Shown: positions 38,965 through 48,750 of the stretch, piece after piece
Position numbering within the stretch: position 1 is the stretch's first letter
Layout: each line of letters begins with the position of its first letter
DNA from: Stentor roeselii
Lineage: Eukaryota; Ciliophora; Heterotrichea; Heterotrichida; Stentoridae
Length of the DNA stretch: 64,000 bases
NCBI GenBank assembly: GCA_006503475.1
Contig: RSEH01000153.1
Coordinates: forward strand, 1-64,000
Direction of reading: 5' to 3'
Notes under the pieces: model-generated
Databases searched by the model: none
Told to the model about the DNA's origin: nothing
What the model saw: the letters and a program-made list of their open reading frames with translations, nothing else
Translations under genes and position numbers: made by a program

Positions 38965-40998
38965 ATGGGTGGATCACAATCAGCAGGAGACGAAAGATAT
39001 ACAATCGAAGTCCCAAACTCTTCATCCCCAGGAAGTACTCCAATCTACAGACACCCAAACTCAGCATCAGGTTTAAAAACAGAGTTGAAATCGGGTGCAA
39101 AGACCTTATACCACAGCTTTTTACATTCATCTCATCATTACGGCAGCTGTATGTGCGTGGGTACCCGACAAGTGAAGCAAAAATCAACAAAAGACGGTAA
39201 AGTAGAGGTGAAACTAGGAGAATATCTTTGGAAAGTCTACGCTGACGTGCGTCAAACTTCTAGAAAAATCGGTTTAGGCCTTCATCGTCTAGGTTTGACT
39301 CAACGAGATGAAGAGGGGCATTCTTTCATTGGAATTTACGCGAAGAACAGTGAAGAGTGGCTTATAAGTGACTTGGCGTTGATGAGTCAAAGCATCACAT
39401 CAGTGCCGATGTATGACGTGCAACAAGCAGACACAATCGACATGATCGCGAACCAGACGAACATGAAAGCGATTTTCTGCACAGCTGCTCTTTCAAAGAA
39501 CCTGATAAAAATCAAGTCAGAAGGCTTGATCAAGACCATCGACATCGTCATTATCTTTGACGAGAAGACTTCTGAACTTTCCGCTCAAGCTGAACAAGTG
39601 GGTCTGACCCTTTACACCCTACAAGAAGTAGCAAGTCTCGAAACAAAACATGGAAAAGAAAGACCTCCTCATCCAGAATCCTGGTTCACCATTTGTTACA
39701 CTTCAGGAACAACAGGAAAGTCGAAAGGTGCGATAATTACTCATGCTAATATGGTAGCGACTATCTCTGGAGTACTTGCAGGTGGTTTAGACTTGGTCTT
39801 TTCAGATGTTTATCTTTCTTACCTTCCTCTTGCACATATGTTTGACCGTGCTTGTGTCCATGCCTGTCTCTCTGTAGGGGCTGCTGTTGGGTTCTTCTCT
39901 GGAGAAATCATGAAACTTAAAGACGACCTGGCCGCTCTCAAGCCAACGATTTTCATTTCAGTCCCAAGACTTTTCTGCCGGTTTCACGATACCATCCAAC
40001 AAACTTTCACAAGTGCCTCAGGCGCCAAAGGCGCCTTGATAAGAAAGGCCCTTGCTTCAAAACGAGAGGCTTATGCAAAGGACGGCACTGTCGTCAGCGG
40101 CTTTTGGGACTCGCTCGTCTTTAGCAAGGCAAAACAGGTCCTTGGAGGAAGGGTTCGATTGATGGTGACTGGATCTGCACCTATTGCAGGAGATGTCCTT
40201 GAATTCTTAAGACTCGTCTTTTGTGTACCGCTTCTTGAAGGATATGGACAGACAGAAACCTGCGCTGGAAGCATTTTGACTAAAACTCTTGAAAATCGAG
40301 CAGGAATCATTGGAGGACCGACTCCTGCAATTGAGATTAAACTTGCTGATGTACCTGATATGAACTATCTGCATAGTGATAAAGATGAACAAGGAAATCC
40401 TGCTCCTAGAGGCGAAATCTGCTTTAGAGGACCTACAGTTTTTCAAGGGTATTTTAAAATGCCTGATCAAACTGCTGAAGCTATTGATGAAGATGGATGG
40501 CTTCATTCTGGAGATGTTGGAGTCGTTTTGCCGTATAAGGGGGCTGTGAAGATTATTGATAGGAAGAAGAATTTCTTTAAGTTAGCGCAGGGTGAATACG
40601 TCGCAGCTGAAAAAATAGAAATTACTTATTCGAAGAGTTTTTATGTGTCACAGATCTTTGTTTATGGAGACTCTCTTCAAAGTTACTTGGTTGCAATCGT
40701 AGTTCCTGATGAAGCTTATACTAGAAAGCACTGGGCTCATCATAACGGGCATCATGAAGGGACTCATTTCAGTGAAATTTGTAAAGATCCGAAGTTTTTG
40801 CAGTTTATTTTAGAAGATATGGGAAAATTCGCGAAGGCGGAAAAACTTTTGGGATTCGAGGTTGTTAAAAAAATTCATCTGGAGCCTGTACTTTGGACTA
40901 CTGAGGATTTACTGACACCGACGCAGAAGTTGATGAGACATCAGGCGAAGATTCGATATCAGGGTGTTCTTGATCAACTTTATAAAGAACCTCTTTAG
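38965..40998 (+). CDS. Long-chain acyl-CoA synthetase, predicted N-myristoylated
   Basis: 677 residues, normal for eukaryotic ACSL. ATP/AMP motif YTSGTTGKSKGA starts at residue 245. Further motifs are YLSYLPLAHMFDR, VTGSAPIA, EGYGQTET (adenylate contact), WLHSGDVG and IIDRKKNFFKLAQGEYVAAEKIE (the ACSL linker/FACS motif). It activates long-chain fatty acids to acyl-CoA using ATP. The N-terminus MGGSQSAG fits the N-myristoylation consensus (Gly2, Ser6), and no hydrophobic anchor is seen, so membrane binding by its own product class is a neat inference. Ends 61 bp from the convergent GTPase gene. Confidence 0.93.
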   Translation: MGGSQSAGDERYTIEVPNSSSPGSTPIYRHPNSASGLKTELKSGAKTLYHSFLHSSHHYGSCMCVGTRQVKQKSTKDGKVEVKLGEYLWKVYADVRQTSRKIGLGLHRLGLTQRDEEGHSFIGIYAKNSEEWLISDLALMSQSITSVPMYDVQQADTIDMIANQTNMKAIFCTAALSKNLIKIKSEGLIKTIDIVIIFDEKTSELSAQAEQVGLTLYTLQEVASLETKHGKERPPHPESWFTICYTSGTTGKSKGAIITHANMVATISGVLAGGLDLVFSDVYLSYLPLAHMFDRACVHACLSVGAAVGFFSGEIMKLKDDLAALKPTIFISVPRLFCRFHDTIQQTFTSASGAKGALIRKALASKREAYAKDGTVVSGFWDSLVFSKAKQVLGGRVRLMVTGSAPIAGDVLEFLRLVFCVPLLEGYGQTETCAGSILTKTLENRAGIIGGPTPAIEIKLADVPDMNYLHSDKDEQGNPAPRGEICFRGPTVFQGYFKMPDQTAEAIDEDGWLHSGDVGVVLPYKGAVKIIDRKKNFFKLAQGEYVAAEKIEITYSKSFYVSQIFVYGDSLQSYLVAIVVPDEAYTRKHWAHHNGHHEGTHFSEICKDPKFLQFILEDMGKFAKAEKLLGFEVVKKIHLEPVLWTTEDLLTPTQKLMRHQAKIRYQGVLDQLYKEPL

Positions 40999-41059
40999 AT
41001 TATTAGTTAAGATTTATGGGAACTTTTGGATTAGTTGATATTCTTTTATGCAATGATGT

Positions 41060-41602
41060 TTAAAGGACTGAACAACAACACCCTGACTTTTCTGAATTGC
41101 CTTCTTGAGTAATGCTTCGCGCACATTGGGTGAATGCTTGGGCTACTCGAGTGTTTTGCTTTGCACTTACTTCTAAGAAATGGCAACCTACTTCTAGAGA
41201 AAGTTTTAAACCTTGCTCGTAGCTTACTTCTCGAAAACTTGGCTGGTCACATTTATTTCCGATGATTAATTTTGGGAATGATGAGTGGTTTTTAAGGACA
41301 TCAAGTTCCTTATGAATAACAACCAATTTTTCAAAAGAAGCTTTTCGAGTAACATCATAAACCATCAAAAAACAATCCGCTTCCTGAGCAACTTTATTAA
41401 AAATCGGGCTGGTATGATTGATGTCGATAATATTAAGTAAAATTTCTTTATCGTCAACTCTAATCTTCTGTCTATGAATTTCTTCTTCATTCGGGTTGTA
41501 CCCAGTAGAAAACGCATCACTAATAAAAACATTGCACAAAGACGATTTCCCGACGCCATTATCTCCAACAACTGCAAGTTTGCATTCAACAGTAGAGTGC
41601 AT
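41060..41602 (-). CDS. Degenerate Ras-like small GTPase, prenylated
   Basis: 180 residues. P-loop GDNGVGKS at 13-20, NKCD and SAK nucleotide-base motifs, and a C-terminal CCCSVL ending in a CaaX box (final Leu predicts geranylgeranylation), so membrane anchored. Several switch residues are abnormal: the Ras Gly12 position is Asn, switch I reads YNPNEEEI with no Thr35 equivalent, and the G3 motif DTAGQE is replaced by DINHTS, removing the DxxG Gly and the catalytic Gln. GTP hydrolysis and switching should therefore be impaired while base binding looks kept. The overall fold is otherwise full length. Divergent from the MFS gene with 48 bp between starts. Confidence 0.85.
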   Translation of the reverse strand: MHSTVECKLAVVGDNGVGKSSLCNVFISDAFSTGYNPNEEEIHRQKIRVDDKEILLNIIDINHTSPIFNKVAQEADCFLMVYDVTRKASFEKLVVIHKELDVLKNHSSFPKLIIGNKCDQPSFREVSYEQGLKLSLEVGCHFLEVSAKQNTRVAQAFTQCARSITQEGNSEKSGCCCSVL

Positions 41603-41650
41603 TTATTAAGCAAATCTCAAAAAATCTTAATCCAGAACATTCATAATCCG
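41603..41650. promoter_or_regulatory. 48-bp divergent promoter
   Basis: A/T-rich spacer between the GTPase start (41602, minus; context AATAAATG) and the MFS start (41651, plus). It must serve both genes. Confidence 0.5.
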
Positions 41651-42938
41651 ATGAAAAAAACCCTAAAACTCATTATTGTTCTTCTAGGTGTGAACTTAAT
41701 CCTCTCCGTATTCTTTATTTCAGGTAAGCGGGAACTTAAACAACTCAGGTATGCTGATCCCTTACTACTCCTCCTATTATCATCAATCCAACAAAGAAGT
41801 CCACAACTCAGACTTCGTACTGATCGGTCCAGTTTCGATCATCTTTGAAGCAATCAGCTCTTTATTAACCGTGAGTCTTTCTTCAAGATTTCTTCTTTAC
41901 GACCAGGTCCTTGTCGGTCTTTTCGTTTCATGTGCAGTGATTTTTTGCAGTTCTTTTATTGCCCAGCCGTTTTTATTCTGTGTTGTTTACGGCTTTGGAC
42001 TTGGGTGGTTGTCGGGTTTGACCTTTTTGCCAGTTTTGATGATTCTTTGGAATCAGTTCCCAGAAAAATCGGCGAGAAATACGGGAATCGCACTTTTTGG
42101 GTATATGGTCGGAACTACGCCTTTTGGAGTACTTTTCACTTTGGTCGTCAATCCGAATAATCAACCTGCTCGGTTGGAGGATGCAGAGGGCGAAGAACAA
42201 GAAACTTTTTACCCGGATAGTGTCGCTCGAAGGGTCCCTATGACTTTAAGAGTCATGGTTTTGACTTTGTTGGTCGTTGGACTTGCTGGACTTGCACTTG
42301 TTTCTAGGGATAAAGGTGAAAATAGAAAGAAGGAAAGTAGAAGAACACTTCGGTTGTCTCAGGTTGTTAGGGATAAAGAGTTTTGGAACTTGGTGGTTTT
42401 GATGTTCAATTGTTTTTCTGGAATTGGGTATGTGAGTTTGGTTTATAAGATTGTTGGAAATTTGTTTATTGAGGATGATTATTTCACTAGTTTTGTTGGA
42501 ACTGTTGGGTTTCTGGTTGGAGGGGTTGGAAGAATAACCTATGGATATTTAATCGAGAACTACGAATGGAAACGTGTTTTCGGCCTGACATTATCAATAT
42601 ACACTCTATTATCCTTTAGTTTCTGGTTCACATTAGAAAGTCGTGAGATTTTCGGTTTTTACATCTCATTTTTCACTTTTTTATCCTCAAGTTTCTACAC
42701 GAGTATAGCGATTCAGTGCCAAAGAGTTTACCCAAACGATAACTGGATAATGTCCTACATCGGTATAGCCTTTGTGCCAGGTTACACAATTCCCTACATA
42801 TTCGAGAAGCTAGTGACTCCCAAGATCGGTTACTTCTGGACAATGATGATCGTCGCATTATTCCCTTTGATATCATTTTTTCAAGTCCTTTTTTTCCCTT
42901 CAAAAAAGTCTGGAGTGTTGATATCAAGTGATAGTTAA
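41651..42938 (+). CDS. MFS transporter 1, OFA/monocarboxylate-like (423 aa, one 16-nt intron)
   Basis: Exon 1 is 41651-41707 (MKKTLKLIIVLLGVNLILS, first TM helix); exon 2 is 41724-42938. Removing the 16-nt intron restores the conserved VSGNLNNSGMLIPYYSSYY after helix 1, the G-N/PY signature of oxalate/formate-antiporter-like MFS proteins. About twelve TM helices with a charged central loop (residues about 180-215, rich in Lys/Arg/Glu) can be seen. The substrate is probably a small organic acid or amino acid but cannot be read from sequence. Followed 4 nt later by its paralog. Confidence 0.85.
41708..41723 (+). other. 16-nt intron
   Basis: GTATTCTTTATTTCAG lies exactly at a codon boundary. 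Its removal gives NLILS-VSGNLNNSGM, matching the paralog. Confidence 0.88.
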
Positions 42939-42942
42939 TAAT

Positions 42943-44234
42943 ATGAATGCAAGAATAAAGTTCATTTTGTTCATGATTGGAGAAGTACTTGCTTGTTCAG
43001 TATATTTAAATAGGTAAGTGGAAATCTTAACAACTCAGGAATGTTGATTCCTTACTTCACGTCTTACTTTTATTATATGGATAAATCTATCAAGTCCTCG
43101 GATCTCATGATGATCAGTCCCATTTCTTTTTTGACTGAAGCTGTCATGACTGTCGTCATTATTCAACTTGTGGGAAAGTTTTTGATTTATGATCTTGTTG
43201 TTTTTGGAGTCTTTGTTTCTTGTAGTTTGCTTTTTGTTAGCTCTTTTGTTTTATCGCCTGTACTGTTTTGTGTAGTTTATGGAGTTGGACTTGGGTATCT
43301 GTCTGCTGCACTGTTTTTACCTATTTTAATCATTTTGTGGGAACATGTTGATGAGGATAAACCGAGGAACACTGGTATAGTGCTTGGAGGATACTACTTC
43401 GGAATAATCCCATTCGGTATTTTATTCACAATGGTTGTAAACCCCTACAACTATGCTTCCGATCAAGTCTCCAGCGAAGGAGAAGAGCCCCAAAGTATCT
43501 ACCCATCAAGCGTATCTGACCGAGTCCCCTCAAGTATCCGAATAATGACCCTTGGTTTCCTTATAACTTCAATATCAGGTCTTCTGCTAATCCCAAGAAA
43601 GTTGATTCCAAAGAAAAAAGAGAAAAATTCAATGACATTCAATGATTTATTCCAAAACAAAATATTCTGGAGTCTTTTTTTCACTCTTTTCACAGCCTTC
43701 GCCGCGATCGGCTACATTCAATTCGTTTACAAGATCCTCGGAAACCTTTACATAAACGACGATCATTTCCTGTCATTATCAGGGTCCGCAGCATTTGCAG
43801 TGGGAGGTGTCGGGCGAGTGGTTTACGGTTTTTTACTAAACAAGTTTAATTGGCGACTTGTGATGATTTTTACTTACGCTTTCTACACTTTGCTTGCTTT
43901 TTCGTTTTGGTGCTCAATTCATAGTAAATCGCTTTTTTTAGCTTATTTGCTTGGACTGTGGTGGTGCTCGGCTTCGTTTTATAATGGAATTGCTTTACAG
44001 ACTAATAAAGCTTTCCCTGGGAATGAATGGGTTTTGTCGTATGTTGGACTTGCTTATACCCCGGCTTATGCCATGCCTTTTGTGTTGGAAGAATGGGTCA
44101 CTCCTGCTATTGGGTACTTTTGGACTTGTATCTTGGTGGCTTTTTTACCTACTTGCGCTTTAGTTATTACTGCTTTGCATCCGGAACCTAAGCCAAGGAT
44201 CATCATCAGTAGTTTAGAAGAACTTAATAGTTAA
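42943..44234 (+). CDS. MFS transporter 2, paralog of transporter 1 (425 aa, one 14-nt intron)
   Basis: Exon 1 is 42943-42999 (19 codons, ending in Ser as in the paralog); exon 2 is 43014-44234. The join gives VSGNLNNSGMLIPYFTSYF. Same order of about twelve helices and central basic loop as transporter 1, with about half of the residues identical by eye. The ATG lies 4 nt after the stop of transporter 1, so its promoter lies in the upstream coding sequence or both are on one transcript. Substrate unknown. Confidence 0.85.
43000..43013 (+). other. 14-nt intron
   Basis: GTATATTTAAATAG at the same codon position as the 16-nt intron of transporter 1. The conserved frame on both sides requires removal of exactly 14 nt, unless a base is missing from the assembly. 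Confidence 0.75.
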
Positions 44235-44326
44235 AGTATAAACCTTCTAAATACTTACTTTACATCAAACTTAACCAAATCTTAAATTTAGGAAAAGAAG
44301 ATATTTGTTAAAAAGGAAAATCAATA

Positions 44327-45100
44327 ATGGACGACAAAAACCTTCTCAAAACAAAAAGCGCAAAAGTACTGAAAACTGTCCAAAACGAGCTTAAAAAATA
44401 CTCTCCAATGGGTGCATCTAAAAGACAAGTCTATGTCGATCCAAAACTGCCAAAGGGTCAATCAGAAAAGCTTGCTAAAAAAATTTATACCTTTACGGAA
44501 AAGAACAAATTCATCAATGCTCCTTTGATGAACTATCTTGAATCAAACTACAAGATTCATGATGCCCATGCTCGCTTTTCAAAATCTCCAAGTAGTGAAA
44601 ACAGGAAAACTATAGCTAAAGGATTTTATACTCCTTCCAGTAGGACTCCTGAAAGATCTCCTGAGCTTATAAGAAAGGACTCGCTGAGAAAAATGATGAG
44701 TCAGTTTGAAGGGCAGGAGCCGGAAAGAGCAGCTTCGCCTCACCTTGATGCAGTTAATGAGATTATGAAAGCATGCGATGTGCCTATAAACCCAAAAGAA
44801 AAAATCATACCTCATGTAATGAAGAACTATTCTAGACAAATGGGAAGACTTGCCACACAAGTAGGAAAAGTTATTGAGAAGCAAAGAGGGGACTCAGAAG
44901 GGTAACTTATATTTAGAGAAAGGAAAGAAATTGAAAAGAACTTAGCTAAAGATTTCTATGATGATGATGGAAGAAGAGAAATGGTTGAAACAGAGATGAT
45001 TGACAAACTAATAAAAAGAGAAAGCTTTCGATTTAGACAATACAGCATGCCGAAACATCTGGATAATTTTTTGAGGACTCATACAAAATACCAATCTTAA
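44327..45100 (+). CDS. Uncharacterised basic protein (252 aa, one 15-nt intron)
   Basis: Exon 1 is 44327-44901 and exon 2 is 44917-45100. The TAA at 44903 lies inside the intron, and the frame then continues for another 60 codons. Hydrophilic, Lys/Ser/Arg-rich with short helical stretches (EKLAKKIYTFTEKNKF; ERKEIEKNLAKDFYDDDG) and a Ser-Pro rich middle (YTPSSRTPERSPEL), a likely phosphorylation target. No signal peptide, TM segment or known domain recognised. Confidence 0.75.
44902..44916 (+). other. 15-nt intron
   Basis: GTAACTTATATTTAG. Splicing gives GDSEG-ERKEIEKNLAK with an open frame to 45100. Confidence 0.85.
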
Positions 45101-45536
45101 GTTGACTTGAAAGTATTGAGATGAATAGTTTTATATAAATTCAAAGTTTCATTAAAAATTTTACATCATCTAAGTATTTTAATTAGTTGATATTCGATAT
45201 GAAGATTTTTAATTATGTTTATATGTCTTGAACAAATAGAAAATTTGATCTGATCATCTATTTAATGAAATATAAATACTAAATTCTAAATAATCAAGAA
45301 TTTCACTATTCTTATATGAGTTCACGATTGATTAAATATATTTACTGAAATCAAAATTAAATAAAAAATTCTTAATATGCATAATTTCACTATTCTTCTA
45401 TTAAAGTTCGCAATTGATTAAGTTTTATCTAAATATCGAAAATAAAATCCTTAACATATTGTAAGGTAATCAATGTCTCAATCTTGTAAATAATACAAGA
45501 ATTAGATCTTAACAAATAACACCAATTTAATTTTTA
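45101..45536. other. AT-rich spacer
   Basis: 436 bp between converging 3' ends. Nothing is recognised; a loose repeat of TTTCACTATTCTT...AGTTCNCNATTGATTAA occurs near 45300 and 45385. Confidence 0.4.
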
Positions 45537-45983
45537 TCAAGCATTTAAGTATCTTTGAAGTTCATCTTTATGTATTGAAAGCCACTTTTTCAACAGTTCA
45601 ATATTGCATTCTTGCATCGCCAATATTGCAGCTTTAACTCTTGCCTTATTAAAAGTATCTTCAGTGCTTTCACTAGCCATTTCTCCATTGATATATGTTC
45701 GACAGGTAATAAGTCCATTCGAAACACTGAGAATTTGAGTATATCTTGCGTTCTGACCTTCGAAATATTTCTTAACAAAGCTGCTGATGCTTCGAGTTTC
45801 TAACAAGTCATCTAGACTTAATAGGTTTCCTTGAAAAGAACTTGATTCAAAAGAATTTCTATTGAGCTGTCTTTCTAAGCAATTTTTTGAATTCATGGGG
45901 GTAGTAATATTTTTATTATAATTAAGCTGAAAGAAAAAATGATAGAGAGGATTTTTATTGGATTGACTAGTCCCAATATACAC
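45537..45983 (-). CDS. Small protein with possible dsRNA-binding-like fold
   Basis: 148 codons from 45983, or 119 from the better-looking ATG at 45896 (MNSKNCLERQ). The central part ARYTQILSVSNGLITCRTYINGEMASESTEDTFNKARVKAAILAMQEC has the beta-beta-beta-alpha run and the K-A-R-x-x-A-A-x-x-A-L spacing of a dsRBD helix, but it lacks the usual GxGxSKK and is divergent. It could equally be an unrelated small protein. It is flanked by gene-poor DNA on both sides. Confidence 0.4.
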   Translation of the reverse strand: MYIGTSQSNKNPLYHFFFQLNYNKNITTPMNSKNCLERQLNRNSFESSSFQGNLLSLDDLLETRSISSFVKKYFEGQNARYTQILSVSNGLITCRTYINGEMASESTEDTFNKARVKAAILAMQECNIELLKKWLSIHKDELQRYLNA

Positions 45984-46786
45984 AAGTCAACTGTTCTAAT
46001 CCAAATTGATTGCTTCAAATTTTCCATTAGGAAATAACTGACATTAGAATCATCAATAATCTTAATAATTCAAAATAAATTTCTTGATTGCCTAAAGACC
46101 CTCATCATGCTTCTCTTTAATAATCAAGTTTTCAATAATTAGCTAAAGATTCTGTCAATATTCAGCCTAAATCATTGCTTATAGTAAATTGTAAATTTAG
46201 GAAATCACTCTCATACTAAGATAGAGAAATTTCTGTTTAATTATGATGCTCCTCTACATTTAAAGTCAAATAAACAATTTTCTATAAAGATAAATAAGAA
46301 TTGCAGCCCCAATCTTTTTACCCTATTTAGCAAAACTAATTTGTAAAGCACCCTAATTGAAGAGTGACTTTCACAAGAAGTATTAACTGAAACATCTTAA
46401 AGTCTTTTAGTAAACGTTTGAATAAAGTAATATTAATAGGATGTTTTTTTATGTATGAAATAATTCAATTTGACTGAATTATGCCCTTTAATATATAAAC
46501 TGAATTTAATATGTTTGATTAAATATTGACTCTAGCAGAGTTAATTATATTTTGGGACACACATTTGCGATAGTGGTTAAAATTTATATGATTTTGATAA
46601 TTTTTAACTCTATTTACGTTATAATTTTTTATTAAAGAGCATTCATAGTCTAGATTTCTAATGATTTTCAATTAAATTGAATCAATTCAAGAGGTAAAAA
46701 TATTCAAATTAATTAAAATTTGTAATTCTCAAACAAACTTTCCAAAAGTTTAACCACTTGGTCTATATAGAGATCATGTCATTATT

Positions 46787-46833
46787 CATCAAGTAAGCAT
46801 CAATTAGTCACTAAGTAGACATCAAGTAAGCAT
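46787..46833. repeat. Exact 14-bp direct repeat, 33-bp period
   Basis: CATCAAGTAAGCAT at 46787-46800 and again at 46820-46833. Related AAGTAGACA pieces lie between and after, suggesting a degenerate tandem array of about 33 bp. Confidence 0.8.
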
Positions 46834-47363
46834 GAAGTAGACACTTTAACTACAAATAAATTGCACCTGAGGTACACTTGGTATACACCCATCCTCCTAA
46901 CACCTGGTCAACGCTAGTCCCAAACAACTACTTAAAAATATTCAAAACTTCAACATTTTTTGCAATATCTGCAAATTTCGTTTTTCCTCATCCTGCTGGA
47001 ACTGCCTCTCCTGCACTTACGACCTTTGCGAAAAATGTGGTATTAAAAAAGGGTTTCAAGATCTTAACTCTGATGCTTGAAGAAAGATTTCATAAAATAA
47101 TTAAGGAAATGGAAGAATGTACAAAAATTGAAAATTATATTAAAGAAGTGGAAAATAATGGCAGAAATTTAATTAACTCTCAGATAAAAGTTTTATTTTC
47201 AGGTAATCAAGGAAAAACTTAAGACTTATTACATGATATTGATATTTTCTGACTAGGGATTTTTAAACATTATTAGAATATAATTTAGCTAGATTCGATG
47301 CTATTAGATTGTGAAGAGATATTTTTAATAGTTTTGCTTACAGGATTAAATTAGTTGGCTTGA

Positions 47364-47405
47364 GATCTTTTAAGTCATTGATAAGATCTTTAACGTCATT
47401 GATAA
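47364..47405. repeat. Two-copy 21-bp tandem repeat
   Basis: Adjacent 21-bp units at 47364-47384 and 47385-47405 differ at two bases. Each starts GATCTTT and ends GTCATTGATAA. Confidence 0.9.
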
Positions 47406-47574
47406 GTTTTAAAATAATAAGAATATGTAATTAGGAGATAATAAGATACATTTATAAAAAAATCATTAAAAGTCATAATAAAAAAATTTTCACATTTGAA
47501 TTAAACACAGCATAGATAATCAAATTCATCAAAAACTTATAATCCCTACAACCATTCATCTAATAAACCCTATC

Positions 47575-48749
47575 ATGATAAAAATGGAAAGAGCTCTAAC
47601 ATTCCAAACATTGACCGGGACGTATCAGATAACATATTCTTCTTGGAACCAACTGAAAGAAGATATCGAGTCATTAACAGGTATCTACAGCCCAGACCAG
47701 ACTTTATATCTAAGCGGTGGAATCACTGACCCTTGGTACATCAGAATAAACTTAGAAGAAAACATTAGTCATTTCCAAGTCGGGTCCAAAAACAACTTTA
47801 CCTTAAGATTCTTCATCAACACTCCTCAGGGAAAAATTAGGACTCATGTCATGTTCGCGTTTAGGAAAACTTTCAGGATATTATCTGCTGTTTTTTAGTA
47901 TCAGCGAAAGATAAATCTTTAATATTTTGTATGAGGGATTTCGCATTAGCTTATAACTCTTCGATTCTGCCGCTTGATAGGAATTTAGCAGATTTCGCTA
48001 CTGATACTGAGCTTGAACTAGTTCAGGAGTCAGTTTATGATATAAATTTGATTTTTATTACAGTCTGGACTCCAATGGAAGAAGCAATTTATTGTTATTT
48101 CGATATTACTGATAAAATCTCAAAAGTAAAGCAATATTTAACCGAAATCGAAAGAAAACCAATAAAATACCTTATGGGGCCCAGAAATGACCAAGACTTA
48201 GAAGATAATAAAGACTTGAACTCTTATGGAATAAAAGATAACTCTCATATCGGATACCAAATAAGATTTCAAATACCACAACAATTTAATCATGAAGACC
48301 CTATTGATGTCTTTAAAAGATTTTTAAAATTGCCACCTCCTCTTGAATTTAGACTTGATGATGAAAATAAACCCATTTTTTTTGAGGCAGCCGACCCTTT
48401 ACCCAAATGGAAAACCTTGAATCCTGGCCTTTCATTATTGGCTAAATGTTCCAATTCAAATTGTGAAGCTTTTCAATATCCTGTCGCTAAAAATCTTGGC
48501 TTTGGAATTTTTATTTTTACAGAAGAAAAAGAAAAAGCTGAATGTTTGGTGTGTAAGGAAAGGTTCAGTGATGTTCAGAGATTTTTTTTCTCTCGTTGTT
48601 GGTTTAAAGTACTAGCTGAAGATTTTGAGGGGAATAAGACTGAATATGTTGGAGAAATTAGTAATGAAATTGTTGAAAAGGTTTTAGATGAAGGTCGGAA
48701 TTGGAAGGATATAAGAATGGAAGTTGATTTGATAGATAATTTAGAATAA
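47575..48749 (+). CDS. Ubiquitin-like domain protein with C-terminal Cys module (frame break at 47891-47898)
   Basis: Two open stretches, 47575-47898 and 47931-48749, appear to be one gene. The first holds a ubiquitin-like start (SWNQLKEDIESLTGIYSPDQTLYLSGG). The second has another ubiquitin-like segment (KVKQYLTEIERKPIKYLMGP), then WKTLNPGLSLLAKCSNSNCEAFQYPVAKNLGFGIF, then CLVCKERF and RCWFKVLAEDFEG. This Cys pattern follows ubiquitin-like domains in many ciliate proteins of unknown role. The second frame is open upstream of its ATG back past the first stop, and the switch falls at a run of six T before TAG. One additional T would make a continuous frame. A length error, a real allele difference or ribosomal slippage are the options. 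Confidence 0.65.
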
Positions 48750-48750
48750 G

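Larger units (their letters stand above)
45984..47574. other. 1.6-kb gene-poor spacer with short repeats
   Basis: Mostly AT-rich DNA. A 114-codon plus frame (46878-47222) exists but shows no domain, and its opposite strand reads as well; it may be decayed coding DNA. Two repeats are listed separately. The right end must carry the promoter of the ubiquitin-like gene. Confidence 0.45.

Noticed and set aside
41724-41748. A 25-nt intron (GTAAG...CTCAG) at the start of the first transporter, and the matching 25-nt segment in the second
   Set aside because: This segment encodes the conserved SGNLNNSG of the transporter family; using the upstream 16-nt and 14-nt introns keeps it in frame in both paralogs.
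46878-47222. 114-codon plus-strand frame
   Set aside because: Both strands read equally well and no domain is seen; kept only as possible decayed DNA.
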